From Candidatus Heimdallarchaeota archaeon (GTDB lineage: Archaea > Asgardarchaeota > Heimdallarchaeia > Heimdallarchaeales > Heimdallarchaeaceae), in contig JAAFKI010000051.1 of NCBI GenBank assembly GCA_021399345.1, forward strand, positions 1 through 64,000: a stretch of 64,000 bases of DNA, read 5' to 3'. The notes below the pieces were generated by a model. It saw nothing but the letters and a program-made list of their open reading frames with translations, ran no database searches and was not told the origin of the DNA. The translations under genes were made by a program, and so were the position numbers. This document shows, one piece after another, positions 1-10,483 of the stretch. Each line of letters begins with the position of its first letter. Position 1 is the first letter of the stretch.

Positions 1-1476
1 AACCCATCAGTTACTGCTGTAAACCATGTTTCTATCATAACTGGTAATCATCCAGATAAACATGGGATTATGGGAAATACATTCTATGACTGGGAAACGA
101 ATAAATCATATTCACTATTCTCTGATGATTCTGATGATTATAGAGATACAAACACTGGTCTGCATCTTTTGACTACAAAACCTTCAGTTATTCATGCAGA
201 AGAACAAGGTATTAAAACAGCAGTTTTCGCTTGGCCTTATGTTGACTTTGGAACTGAATTTGAGGGGATAGCCCCAACATATCTTTATGACTATGATTGG
301 TTTAGTGCCAATAATTTAAGAACTGATAAAGGTATAGCAAATAAGGTTGCAGATACTCTGATAGATGATCCTGATATAGGTTTAGTATATGCATGGTTAC
401 CAGGTGTTGATAGTATTGGTCACTCAACTGGGCCTGACTCAGCAGGTATCAAGCAAGTTATTGATTTTTCTCTTGATGTAGCTCTTAGAACATTTTTTGA
501 AAAATTAGAATCTGCTGGTTTGTTGGAAGAGACAGTTGTGATATTAGAATCTGACCATGGTATGGCTGCTGTAACAGATGATGATTATTTCTTAGAAACA
601 AAATCATTCTATCTAGATGCTGTAGCAAATACAGGACTTCATCCCTACATCGCACATGATGCGGCATTCGAACTTCTATACTTCATAAATGAAACAAACA
701 CAATTAAAGTAGAAGAATTTGCTGGATATCTTAAAGGACAAGATGGAGTTCAAGCTGTCTTTGTCAATGATGAGCACAATAGCATAAATCTTGATAATCC
801 AGCTAGAGGTGTAAATATATCTGTGTGGTTAGAACCTGGAAGATCAAGGAATTTTGGTGGTTCATATCTAGGAATGCATGGATACCTCAATAATAACACC
901 GACATGAGAGGAGTGTTCTTAGCTGCAGGACCAGGAATTGCAAAGAATAGTGCTATAGGTGGAATAGATATGATAGATATAGCACCAACCGCACTAGATT
1001 TACTAGGGATTGAATCTGGTTTTGCTTCTGATGGATCTGTTCTTTCATCTATTTATGGTACTAGAACTGAAGCATTTTCTTTTCCAGATATGTATGCCCC
1101 CACAATCACAACAATAACACTCAACCCTACAGAACCAAGAGAAGGATTAGATAATATTATTGAAGTGAAAGTAAACGAATTTGGAACAATAGTAAGTGCA
1201 GAAGCTGAGATATCTATAGATAATGGAACTGTAAGAACAATTGATTTAGTGGATATTGGTAGCAACAACACATTCTTTGGAACCATGGGTGATTTCGTAG
1301 AAGGACAGGTGGTATCAGTTATTGTTACAGTTGAAGACTCAATAGGTTTTCAAGCAATTGGTGATACTGTAATATTTACTGTTAATGCTCCACAGAAAAC
1401 GAGTTATAGCTTAATCTCTCTATTATCATTGGTTTTTGTAATTCCGTTTGTTTATAGAAGAAAGAGAAAACAATAA
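1..1476 (+). CDS. Type I phosphodiesterase/nucleotide pyrophosphatase (alkaline phosphatase superfamily), 5'-truncated by window edge, C-terminal TM anchor
   Basis: Frame is open from base 1 (NPSVTAVNHVSIITGNHPDKHGIMGN...), so the real start lies upstream of the listed ORF; LESDHGM and MHGY metal-site motifs; C-term LISLLSLVFVIPFVYRRKRKQ. Confidence 0.85.
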   Translation, partial: NPSVTAVNHVSIITGNHPDKHGIMGNTFYDWETNKSYSLFSDDSDDYRDTNTGLHLLTTKPSVIHAEEQGIKTAVFAWPYVDFGTEFEGIAPTYLYDYDWFSANNLRTDKGIANKVADTLIDDPDIGLVYAWLPGVDSIGHSTGPDSAGIKQVIDFSLDVALRTFFEKLESAGLLEETVVILESDHGMAAVTDDDYFLETKSFYLDAVANTGLHPYIAHDAAFELLYFINETNTIKVEEFAGYLKGQDGVQAVFVNDEHNSINLDNPARGVNISVWLEPGRSRNFGGSYLGMHGYLNNNTDMRGVFLAAGPGIAKNSAIGGIDMIDIAPTALDLLGIESGFASDGSVLSSIYGTRTEAFSFPDMYAPTITTITLNPTEPREGLDNIIEVKVNEFGTIVSAEAEISIDNGTVRTIDLVDIGSNNTFFGTMGDFVEGQVVSVIVTVEDSIGFQAIGDTVIFTVNAPQKTSYSLISLLSLVFVIPFVYRRKRKQ

Positions 1477-1546
1477 TTTCTCTTTAACTTTTTTTCTTCA
1501 AAAATAAAGCAATATATACTAGTATGTCACACTTTATTATGATATT

Positions 1547-3346
1547 ATGAAATTCAGAATAATTTTCAGAGGAGTGTTAACTTTAGCTTTCCTCTGGGGT
1601 TTAGTTTATGCTGTTGCAATTGGGACTATGTTAATAGTCTTCTACGTTGGGGAAATAACAATAGTGTCACAAACATTTTCTATAGTTCTTTTACCAATAA
1701 TAATAGCAATTTCAATAGTATTTATCCAGTTTTTAATTTCTCCTTGGCTTCTAGATTTAAGTTTCAGATGGTTACATAAAATGACATGGATTGATCCTAT
1801 GCAATTACCTCCACATTTGGCACAATTTATATCAGATCAGTCTCAATTGCAAGGGCTTTCAATCAAAAAAGTAGGGATGATACATGACCAAAATCCTACA
1901 GCTTTAACATATGGACGTTTAAAAAAGAATGCTAGGCTTGTTTTATCAGATGGTATTATTAATCTTTTAACAAAAGAAGAACAGATAGCTGTTGTTGGTC
2001 ATGAATTAGGACATATTGCCCATCGAGATTTTCTCTTTATGACTATTGCTGCCGCAGTACCAATGATTCTTTATACATTCTATATTTTTTCACGAGGTTT
2101 TTTGAGAGTAGGATTAATCTCTGGTGGAGATGATAGCAAAGCCGCTGCAGGAATTGCTGCTGCTGCTATTGTGACCATGGTAGTTTCTTATTTGTTTTAT
2201 ATAATCAGTCAGTTTCTAGTCATGTTTCTAAGTAGAGTTAGGGAATATTATGCAGATAGATTTTCCGGACAAGAAACAAGAAATCCTGCAGCGCTTTCAA
2301 CGGCTCTGGTAAAAATTGCTTATGGTATGGTACAATCTCAAGCTCAATATGCTCAAACTATGAATGACAAAAAAGTTGATAGAAGAGATAGAACCAGAGC
2401 TTACAGAAGATATGGTTTTACTAATGCTACAAGATCATTAAACATCTTTGATATTAATGCAGCTAAAGGTTTAGTAATGACAGCTTATGCTCAATCTCAA
2501 GTTGGTGATATTGATCCAGATATGGTTGTAAAAGCTGCAGCATGGGATTTAGAAAGTCCTTGGGGCGGTTTCTTAGAACTTCAGTCTACTCATCCACTTG
2601 CTGCCAAAAGATTACTAGCTCTTGATGATTTAGCTGAAGAAATGGGTATGAAAAGAGCATTTCCTGATTTAGGTGTTGATCAAATAAAGGAATCATTATG
2701 GGATGAATTTCTAATTGATCTTTTCTTGATGTATATTGCCCCAGCTTTGGTTTTCATCTTACCTGGAATTATTGGTATTTTCTATGCATTTGGACTCTCT
2801 CAGTACACCTCAAATAGTTGGATGTGGATTGGACTTGGTTCTGGTTTCGCATTAGCTGGATTATTATGGGTTTGGAGAACAAGAATCAAATTTCCCCGGC
2901 TTGGTGAGGAACTACCTCTCATTTCTATAATGGGTGCAGTTACTGATGTATCAGATGATGGATATGCCGAGGCATCTCCATTTAGAGGAAAACCAATTCA
3001 TTTGCAAGGAACAATAATAGGTCGAGGGCAACCTGGATACTATTTCAGTGAAGATGTTGTACTACAAGATCCTTCAGGAATTATAACTTTGGATTATAAT
3101 CCTTTATTTGGGTTCATGAGATGGATTACAGCTCTCTTTAGAGTCGACCGTCTGATTGGTTCTCAAGTTACAATTGAAGGATGGTATAGGAGAACACCAA
3201 GGCCTGTGGTTATGATCAGAAGGATGTATACTCTTGATGGTGGTACCAAATTCAGCTCTAATAAAAATATTTTCAGTTGGGTAATCGCAGGGGCACTATT
3301 CATAGCTGCAATTGTGTGTATATTTTATGGTATTCCAATAGCTTAA
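1547..3346 (+). CDS. M48 family (HtpX-like) membrane metalloprotease with C-terminal OB-like soluble domain
   Basis: HELGHIAHRDF zinc motif, several TM helices. Confidence 0.88.
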   Translation: MKFRIIFRGVLTLAFLWGLVYAVAIGTMLIVFYVGEITIVSQTFSIVLLPIIIAISIVFIQFLISPWLLDLSFRWLHKMTWIDPMQLPPHLAQFISDQSQLQGLSIKKVGMIHDQNPTALTYGRLKKNARLVLSDGIINLLTKEEQIAVVGHELGHIAHRDFLFMTIAAAVPMILYTFYIFSRGFLRVGLISGGDDSKAAAGIAAAAIVTMVVSYLFYIISQFLVMFLSRVREYYADRFSGQETRNPAALSTALVKIAYGMVQSQAQYAQTMNDKKVDRRDRTRAYRRYGFTNATRSLNIFDINAAKGLVMTAYAQSQVGDIDPDMVVKAAAWDLESPWGGFLELQSTHPLAAKRLLALDDLAEEMGMKRAFPDLGVDQIKESLWDEFLIDLFLMYIAPALVFILPGIIGIFYAFGLSQYTSNSWMWIGLGSGFALAGLLWVWRTRIKFPRLGEELPLISIMGAVTDVSDDGYAEASPFRGKPIHLQGTIIGRGQPGYYFSEDVVLQDPSGIITLDYNPLFGFMRWITALFRVDRLIGSQVTIEGWYRRTPRPVVMIRRMYTLDGGTKFSSNKNIFSWVIAGALFIAAIVCIFYGIPIA

Positions 3347-3442
3347 CTGGATAACATTCCTTCTTTTTTTCTTTCTTTTTTACTCATAAGTGAATAAAGC
3401 GTCACAGTTATAAAGACAGAATTAGAATATTTTTCAATTCTG

Positions 3443-4429
3443 GTGAAATTGATGGCTAGTGAAGAAAAAAAGACCAAAACAGCAGTCAAAAAAGAAACTC
3501 CTGAAAAAGCCGAGGAAGAAGTAGAAGAAGTTAAGGAAGAAACTCCACTAGAGAAATACAAGAAGGCTGGAGAAGTCGCAAAGAGCATTTTACTAAAGTT
3601 AAATGAGATGGTTAAACCTGGGATTAAGGCTTTAGATTTGTGTGAAACAGCTGATAAGATGATTGCTGATGCAGGAATGAAACCAGCATTTCCTCTGAAT
3701 GTTGCTATAAATAATCATGCAGCCCACTACGCCTGTACATGGGAAGACGAATTAACTATCAAAGAAGGCGATGTTGTAAAGCTTGATGTTGGTGTTCATC
3801 ATGACGGTTTTATTGCTGATACCGCATTTACTGTAGCTTTTGATGATGTTCATAAGGATCTGATTAAAGCAAGCAAAGAAGCCACTGAAACAGCAGTAAA
3901 GGTAATCCGTGTTGGTGGTTATACTGGCAAACTTGGTGATTTAATTGAGAACATAATTGAAGGATATGGTTTTAAAACTATTAAAGATCTATCTGGTCAC
4001 CTTTTGATGCAATATAGAGTTCATGGACCAAAAACAATTCCTAATGTATCCGGTAGAAAAGGAAATCTAGTTTTACAAGATGAAGCTTTTGCCATAGAAA
4101 CATTCGCAACAACAGGTGCTGGAGAATCTGGACAAGATCGAACAAAACTCAATATTGTTAGATTGGCAGAAGGAAGGTTTCCATTGAGAACAGATGCAGC
4201 CAAACAAGTAAGAAGATTATTGGATAAAGAATATTTCAGACTTCCAGTGGCTACACGATGGATCTATAAGGAAATTGGTACAGCAAGAGCTAAAATGGGA
4301 ATCAGAGAACTAATTCAAGCAGGAGCACTTTATCAATATCATGTACTTGCCGATACTGCAGGTTCATTTGTGAGTCAGCACGAGAACACAGTTTACATGA
4401 CTCCAGAAGGTCCTATTCAAACAACTTAA
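3443..4429 (+). CDS. map: Type II methionine aminopeptidase with charged N-terminal extension
   Basis: LDVGVHHDGFIADTA, SGHLLMQYRVHG, AIETFATTGAG and QHENTVYMT metal-ligand motifs all present. Confidence 0.9.
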   Translation: MKLMASEEKKTKTAVKKETPEKAEEEVEEVKEETPLEKYKKAGEVAKSILLKLNEMVKPGIKALDLCETADKMIADAGMKPAFPLNVAINNHAAHYACTWEDELTIKEGDVVKLDVGVHHDGFIADTAFTVAFDDVHKDLIKASKEATETAVKVIRVGGYTGKLGDLIENIIEGYGFKTIKDLSGHLLMQYRVHGPKTIPNVSGRKGNLVLQDEAFAIETFATTGAGESGQDRTKLNIVRLAEGRFPLRTDAAKQVRRLLDKEYFRLPVATRWIYKEIGTARAKMGIRELIQAGALYQYHVLADTAGSFVSQHENTVYMTPEGPIQTT

Positions 4430-4553
4430 TTTTCTTTCCTTTTTATTTTATTTATTTCCATTTTAATGAAAACTTATTTCCAAAATATCCCTTCTTCTCA
4501 ATGAAAAATAATTATAAACAAGCTGGAAACATCTTTATCTGAAGTGTACTATA

Positions 4554-5720
4554 ATGGGTTTTGTGTTAGAATCACTTTATCTTTTTTTAGTAATAGCCTG
4601 CGTTGTATACTTCATTGTTTTAGTCCAAAATAGTAAGAATGGTTGGCAAACAATTGCGATTAAAGATGATGATCTTCCACTAGTAAGCATAATAGTACCT
4701 ACGTTAGAAGAGGAAGATAATATCGAACGTTGCCTTGAAAGTTTGTTAAAATTAGACTATCCTAGAATGGAAATCATTGTTTCTGATGGTGGTTCTCAAG
4801 ACAGAACTGTAGAAATAGCAAAGAAGTTTTCAGTTAAGATGGTAGTTGATTCTTATCTTCCCAAAGGATGGATAGGTAAATCATATGGGTGTCAAATTGC
4901 GTATAAAGAAGCAAAGGGCGATATACTGCTGTTTACAGATGCAGATACATATCATTCTCCTCAATCATTAAAAACAACAGTAAAACATCTATTAGCATCT
5001 GAAAGTGAGTTGTTTTCATTATTTCCCTACCAGAAAGCAAAACGCTGGTATGAATACCTTCTCAGTTTCTTCTACTTTTTGAGTTTCTTAGGCGGGGGAC
5101 CAATTAACAATATCAATAATCAATATGCAAAGGATTCAGTAATGGCAAGCGGCCAGTATATGCTTTTTACACGAGAAAGCTATAACAAAATTGGTGGTCA
5201 CGCAGCTGTAAGTAAATCTTTAGTTGAAGATTTAGCTTTAGCTCGATTGTGCAAAGATAAAGAAATGAGATTAAACTTCAAAGAATCAACATCTCTTGTT
5301 TCAACTCGTATGTATCCTAATGGATTTTCAAGTTTCTTTAAAGGGTTTAGAAAATCAATTTATGAGGGTTTTTGGCTATTAAGCAAATTTAGACTAATGT
5401 TCATTATCCTTTGGTTAATTTATATGCTTGTTTCTCCCTATTTCTTAATTCGTTATTTACTGATTCCAGACAATTGGTTATGGTGGAATTATACTATAGG
5501 AATAATAGTCAATGTAACCCTATATCTTCTTTATGCCATAATTCTCTACATATACTGGAGAAAGAAAGGTAGCTGGAATTTCATCATTTTCCTATTTTAT
5601 CCTATAACAATGCTCATAAATCTAATAATCATCCTAGTGTCCTTCTATTATGGTTTTAGAGGGATTAAATTTTCTTGGAAAAGTAGATATTATGATACTG
5701 AGAAGAGTTCCTCAAAATGA
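4554..5720 (+). CDS. Family 2 glycosyltransferase, membrane anchored (paralog 1)
   Basis: SIIVPTLEEEDNIERCLESL, SDGGSQDRT, FTDADT (DxD) plus C-terminal TM helices. Confidence 0.85.
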   Translation: MGFVLESLYLFLVIACVVYFIVLVQNSKNGWQTIAIKDDDLPLVSIIVPTLEEEDNIERCLESLLKLDYPRMEIIVSDGGSQDRTVEIAKKFSVKMVVDSYLPKGWIGKSYGCQIAYKEAKGDILLFTDADTYHSPQSLKTTVKHLLASESELFSLFPYQKAKRWYEYLLSFFYFLSFLGGGPINNINNQYAKDSVMASGQYMLFTRESYNKIGGHAAVSKSLVEDLALARLCKDKEMRLNFKESTSLVSTRMYPNGFSSFFKGFRKSIYEGFWLLSKFRLMFIILWLIYMLVSPYFLIRYLLIPDNWLWWNYTIGIIVNVTLYLLYAIILYIYWRKKGSWNFIIFLFYPITMLINLIIILVSFYYGFRGIKFSWKSRYYDTEKSSSK

Positions 5721-5821
5721 ATATTTCAAAGATTCTCATCTTTCTCCCATATTGGATATTCTCTGTCAATAAAATATTTAAATAAGCTGTTATAATTTAT
5801 AGAGCAACCATTAATGTTGGA

Positions 5822-7072
5822 GTGAAAAAGGTGCATTGGATAATTGAATCACTATATCTATTCTTAGTGATTGTCTGTTTTGTCTACTTCTTTGTATTAG
5901 TCCAAAACAGTAAGACTAGTTGGCAGATTCTTGATTTAAAGGAAGATGAATTGCCATTTGTATCAGTTATCGTTCCAACATTAGAAGAAGAAAATAATAT
6001 CTCTAAATGCCTTAATAGTGTTACGAAACTTGATTACCCTAATTATGAAGTCCTTGTAGTTGATGGAGGATCAAAAGATAAGACTGTAGAAATAGCAGAA
6101 TCTTATGGAGTTAAGGTCTTAGTAGATGCAAATCTACCAACAGGATGGATAGGTAAGTCATATGGGTGTCATATAGGCTATTTGGAAGCAAAAGGTGATG
6201 TGATTCTGTTTACAGATGCTGATACCAAACACGCACCAGAATCTCTTAAAATTACTGTTTCCCATCTATTAGGATCTAATGTTGCGCTGTTTACAATGTT
6301 ACCTTATTTGGAAGCATACAGATTTTATGAGTTCTTTCCAAGCTATCTGTATTTCCTTAGTTTCCTCTGTGGAGGTCCTAGAGAAGATGTAAACAATAGA
6401 TATAACAAAAATTCTTTTATGGCTTCTGGACAATATATGTTATTCACAAGAGAGGGATATGAGGAACTCGGTGGCCATACATCGATAAGTAGTTCTTTAG
6501 TTGAAGACGTTGCTCTAGCTAAACTTGTTAAAGAAAAAGAACTAGGGTTAAGCTATACAGATGGAACTAATTTAGTTCAAACTAGAATGTATCCTGATGG
6601 CTTTGGTCAGTATTTCAGAGCCTTTAGAAGAGCTATTTGGGGGGGTATAGTAACTCTAACACCTTGGAGAATCTTCTTTATGATCTTGTGGTTGATCTAT
6701 TTTATACTAGCTCCAATATTTATGATTCAATCATTCTTTAGTAACGGACCTTATTTCATTTGGGCAAATTATACTATTGGAATTATAGTTAATACAGGAT
6801 TGTATCTAGCATATGCTGCAACCTTCTACTTCTATTGGTACAAGAAAGGAGATCTTAAGTGGTATTTGGCTTTATTCTTCCCAATTACACAAATAGCTAA
6901 TTTCATTGTAATCGGAGTAGCTATTTATTTTGGTTTACGAGGTAAAAGGGTCTCTTGGAAAGGAAGATATTATTCAACTCAAGGAACTGAAACTCTTAAG
7001 AAGCAACAAAAAAAAGATTTAACAGATAGGAAAGTTCCCGCTGTTAAGAAAATAGACAAATCAGTTGACTGA
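5822..7072 (+). CDS. Family 2 glycosyltransferase, membrane anchored (paralog 2); GTG start
   Basis: High similarity to the preceding ORF; VDGGSKDKT, FTDADT. Confidence 0.85.
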   Translation: MKKVHWIIESLYLFLVIVCFVYFFVLVQNSKTSWQILDLKEDELPFVSVIVPTLEEENNISKCLNSVTKLDYPNYEVLVVDGGSKDKTVEIAESYGVKVLVDANLPTGWIGKSYGCHIGYLEAKGDVILFTDADTKHAPESLKITVSHLLGSNVALFTMLPYLEAYRFYEFFPSYLYFLSFLCGGPREDVNNRYNKNSFMASGQYMLFTREGYEELGGHTSISSSLVEDVALAKLVKEKELGLSYTDGTNLVQTRMYPDGFGQYFRAFRRAIWGGIVTLTPWRIFFMILWLIYFILAPIFMIQSFFSNGPYFIWANYTIGIIVNTGLYLAYAATFYFYWYKKGDLKWYLALFFPITQIANFIVIGVAIYFGLRGKRVSWKGRYYSTQGTETLKKQQKKDLTDRKVPAVKKIDKSVD

Positions 7073-7102
7073 TTCACCTAAAAATTTTTTTAATTCCAAT
7101 CT

Positions 7103-8605
7103 ATGTTTAAAATTATGAGATTTGTTCTAAGCATTGATCAAGGCACTACTGGTACTAGAGCTATGATTTTTAACAAACGAGGTGAAGAAATAGCTAAGGA
7201 CTATGTTGGGCATGAACAATTTTTTCCTAAACCTGGTTGGGTTGAACACCATCCTACAGAGATCTGGGAAAAGTCAAAGATTGTTATGAGAAACGCTCTA
7301 GATAAAGCAAAAATTACCTCCGAAGCGATATGCTCAATTGGAATAGCGAATCAAAGAGAAACAGTTGTTGCATGGAATACAAATACAGGTTTACCTTTGC
7401 ATAAAGCTATTGTTTGGCAGTGCAGACGAACTGCTGATATGTGCTCTCAACTGAAGAAAGAAGGATTTTCTGATTTGTTTACCAACAAAACTGGTCTGTT
7501 TTTAGATCCATATTTTTCTGGTACTAAAATCAAATGGTTGTTGGATAATTCATCTAAAGTTCAAGATGCTTTAAAATTCGGAAATCTTGCAGTAGGAACA
7601 ATCGATAGTTGGTTAATTTGGAACCTAACAGGAAAGCATTTAACAGATTATTCAAACGCTTCAAGAACGCTATTATTCGATATTCATAAAGGTCTCTGGA
7701 GCGAAGAACTTCTAGAAGTTTTAGATATACCTTTGCACATTTTACCAGAGGTTAGACCAAGCAGCGATAAGGAAATTTATGGGTATACCCGAAATGGAAT
7801 ATTTGAAAGCTCAATTCCTATTGCTGGTGTTGCAGGTGACCAACAAGCAGCTTTGTTCGGTCAAACTTGTTTTAAGGCGGGATCTATTAAGAATACTTAC
7901 GGAACTGGTAACTTCATGTTACTGAATACTGGTTCAAAACCAGTTAAGTCAGACAGTGGATTATTAACGACAATAGCTTGGAAAATAGATTCAGATATAC
8001 AATATGCCCTTGAAGGTAGTGTTTTCATCACTGGAGCAGTTATTCAATGGTTAGAAGAAGGAATTAGAATCTTAGAAAATAAATCGGACCTTGAGAGAAT
8101 TATGAATGAGCTAACAAATACAGATGGTGTTTTCTTTGTTCCTGCTTTTGTTGGATTAGGAGCACCACACTGGGATGCATATGCTCGTGGAATGATTATA
8201 GGCTTAACGAGAGGTACTACTCGAGACCACATAATAAGAGCCGCTATGGAATCAATTTGCTATCAGTCAGAAGACATTTTCGAGCTGATGAAAAAAGATT
8301 CAGGATTATCTATAGATATGCTCCGAGTTGATGGGGGAGTAACTAATAATGCTCAACTATTACAATTTCAATCTAACATTTCCAATGTTGCTGTTCAAAA
8401 ACCAGTTATAAATGAAACAACAGCTCTCGGGGCTGCATATCTAGCAGGTTTAGCCGTTGACTACTGGACTAGTTTAGAAGATATAAGTCAAAATTTTCAA
8501 GTAGAAAAGGAATTCTTACCCAATATGAACCAAAGTGAAAGAAATTTATTGCTTCAGACATGGAAAAGAGCTCTAGAACGATCAATGAATTGGAGCGAAG
8601 TTTAG
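7103..8605 (+). CDS. glpK: Glycerol kinase (FGGY family)
   Basis: SIDQGTTGTRAMIF, WQCRRTADMC, GVAGDQQAALFGQ, TYGTGNFMLLNTG. Confidence 0.93.
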   Translation: MFKIMRFVLSIDQGTTGTRAMIFNKRGEEIAKDYVGHEQFFPKPGWVEHHPTEIWEKSKIVMRNALDKAKITSEAICSIGIANQRETVVAWNTNTGLPLHKAIVWQCRRTADMCSQLKKEGFSDLFTNKTGLFLDPYFSGTKIKWLLDNSSKVQDALKFGNLAVGTIDSWLIWNLTGKHLTDYSNASRTLLFDIHKGLWSEELLEVLDIPLHILPEVRPSSDKEIYGYTRNGIFESSIPIAGVAGDQQAALFGQTCFKAGSIKNTYGTGNFMLLNTGSKPVKSDSGLLTTIAWKIDSDIQYALEGSVFITGAVIQWLEEGIRILENKSDLERIMNELTNTDGVFFVPAFVGLGAPHWDAYARGMIIGLTRGTTRDHIIRAAMESICYQSEDIFELMKKDSGLSIDMLRVDGGVTNNAQLLQFQSNISNVAVQKPVINETTALGAAYLAGLAVDYWTSLEDISQNFQVEKEFLPNMNQSERNLLLQTWKRALERSMNWSEV

Positions 8606-8793
8606 TTAACTGTCTTTTCCTTTCCTATAGTAGGTGTCTATATAATTTTGCTTTCCTTTAAACAATACATCTACCGACAATATTTGGTAAATCTAGTATT
8701 CCATTATTGGATTAAATTAACTTTTTCTTTAATCTACTAGTCACTCTCTAGTTTCAAAAGAAATATTATCTATTTATAATAAATTATTCGGTG

Positions 8794-8809
8794 CTAGACA
8801 AATGTCTAG
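8794..8809. repeat. Inverted repeat CTAGACA-AA-TGTCTAG in long intergenic region
   Basis: Perfect 7-bp arms, 2-nt spacer, read directly. Confidence 0.5.
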
Positions 8810-9199
8810 TAAAATATTTTGAAGAAAGACTCTGCTAATCTTCTAGTTGTAAGATATTTCATAAAACTACCACTAACTGATAATTAACGGCCTGAAATCA
8901 AGATTTACACTTTTTAGGTGTATCTTTTCTATACTGCAGGTAAGATGCTTAAGGGTTTCTCTATACTTTTGTCCATTAACTTATTCTAGTAAGCTCTTAA
9001 TGAAATATAGAATCAATTATCTTAGTGACCAAATTAATCTTATCTGAAAGAAGAAGATTCTTATCTTCAACAAATATTTGCTTTATACTAACTAATATTT
9101 CTTTTAATAAACTAATTATTTGTTTAATAAACGTATTACAAAACATTTTTTAAGTTACTTCATATAGCTCAATAACGACTCTTTGGATAGGGGTAAAGG

Positions 9200-9586
9200 T
9201 TGACAACTCTGTACGATTATATTGGGGAAAAAGATAAAAAAGTTGAAGAGGAAAGAATAAAGGAAGAAGAATCTCGTAATGAGTTTCTTACCAAAATGGA
9301 AAAACAGAAGCGCTTAAGTGTTAATTTTACAGGTTTTGATGGGCGATTATCTGATTTGGTAGATGGGATTAGAACCATTCCAAACTACAACAATCTTAAA
9401 GGGTATGTCAGAGAGAATGTTCTTCCAGATAACCCGGAAATTTCATACGAAAAATTATCTTTCAAGACTGGAATACATGAAGGTGTGGCTTTAGTTATTC
9501 TTTACGACTTGTATAATGATAAGTTAGAAGAAGAATTAAAGGATCTTGATGAAGAAGATGTTGATCGTGACTTTCGTTATGATTAA
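9200..9586 (+). CDS. Hypothetical charged small protein (TTG start)
   Basis: 128 aa ORF in a gap between other genes, no recognised domain. Confidence 0.6.
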   Translation: MTTLYDYIGEKDKKVEEERIKEEESRNEFLTKMEKQKRLSVNFTGFDGRLSDLVDGIRTIPNYNNLKGYVRENVLPDNPEISYEKLSFKTGIHEGVALVILYDLYNDKLEEELKDLDEEDVDRDFRYD

Positions 9587-9595
9587 ATTACTATT

Positions 9596-10300
9596 TTACT
9601 TGCCATAATTGAGTCGATCACTCAAGGATTTAGGAAGATCTAAATCGGTCATTTTCTCTTGAACAGGTTTGTAATCATACTTCAGATGAATCATAGCAGC
9701 ACTGTATGGATTTGTACTCACAATAGAATAGTATGCTCCAGGTTTTCCATTGCGTGGTTGCCCTACAGAACCTGGATTTAAGAAATTGTGTTTCTTGATT
9801 TTAGCTTTAAATGGAACATGTGTATGTCCTACCATCAGAACATTTGTTTTTGTAATCTCAAATGCTTCCTCAAGCATTGTTTTCCATTTTTTATCTGAAT
9901 AAGTGTCCATATAATCAAAAGTTTTGAATGGAGACCCATGAACTAAATAGATACTACAACCATCTCTTTCAATTGTTTTTCTCCGAGGTAGAGATGTTAG
10001 CCATTTCTTGTTTTCAGCATGAATATTATCTTGCGTCCATTGAATCATTGTATATGCAGTTGGATTGAAATAAAAAGAAGGTTCATCTCCAATTACTCCT
10101 GCATCATGATTACCTAACATTGAAATGGAGCACTCTTCTCTAATTAGTTCAATACATTCATTTGGAAACGGATAATATCCTACAATATCACCTAAACAAA
10201 TAATCTCATCGATATTTTTTCTTTTCTGGATGTCTTGTAAAACAGCCTCTAAAGCATAAATGTTTGAATGAATGTCCGAAATTACAGCTATTCTTGGCAT
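9596..10300 (-). CDS. Metallophosphoesterase (YfcE/MJ0936-like phosphodiesterase)
   Basis: ISDIHSN, GDIVGYYP, GNHD, GHTHVP motifs. Confidence 0.9.
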   Translation of the reverse strand: MPRIAVISDIHSNIYALEAVLQDIQKRKNIDEIICLGDIVGYYPFPNECIELIREECSISMLGNHDAGVIGDEPSFYFNPTAYTMIQWTQDNIHAENKKWLTSLPRRKTIERDGCSIYLVHGSPFKTFDYMDTYSDKKWKTMLEEAFEITKTNVLMVGHTHVPFKAKIKKHNFLNPGSVGQPRNGKPGAYYSIVSTNPYSAAMIHLKYDYKPVQEKMTDLDLPKSLSDRLNYGK

Positions 10301-10483
10301 AAGAAGACCTCCAAATTAAGTAATGTTAGCACACTTTTTAAGTTCTACTCAAAGATGAACCAACAAATCGTAGTTTTAGATATCTTTGAAAAGCATTAAT
10401 TGATTGATTAATATAATTTGCGCTATCGAAGAATAGTTCTGAAAAGCAGCAAAACTTTTCAAGATTGTGGAAATCTTATGGTA

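Noticed and set aside
1547-3346. M48 protease C-terminal OB-like domain as a novel fusion
   Set aside because: I believe similar long archaeal M48 proteins exist; not enough from sequence alone to call it unusual
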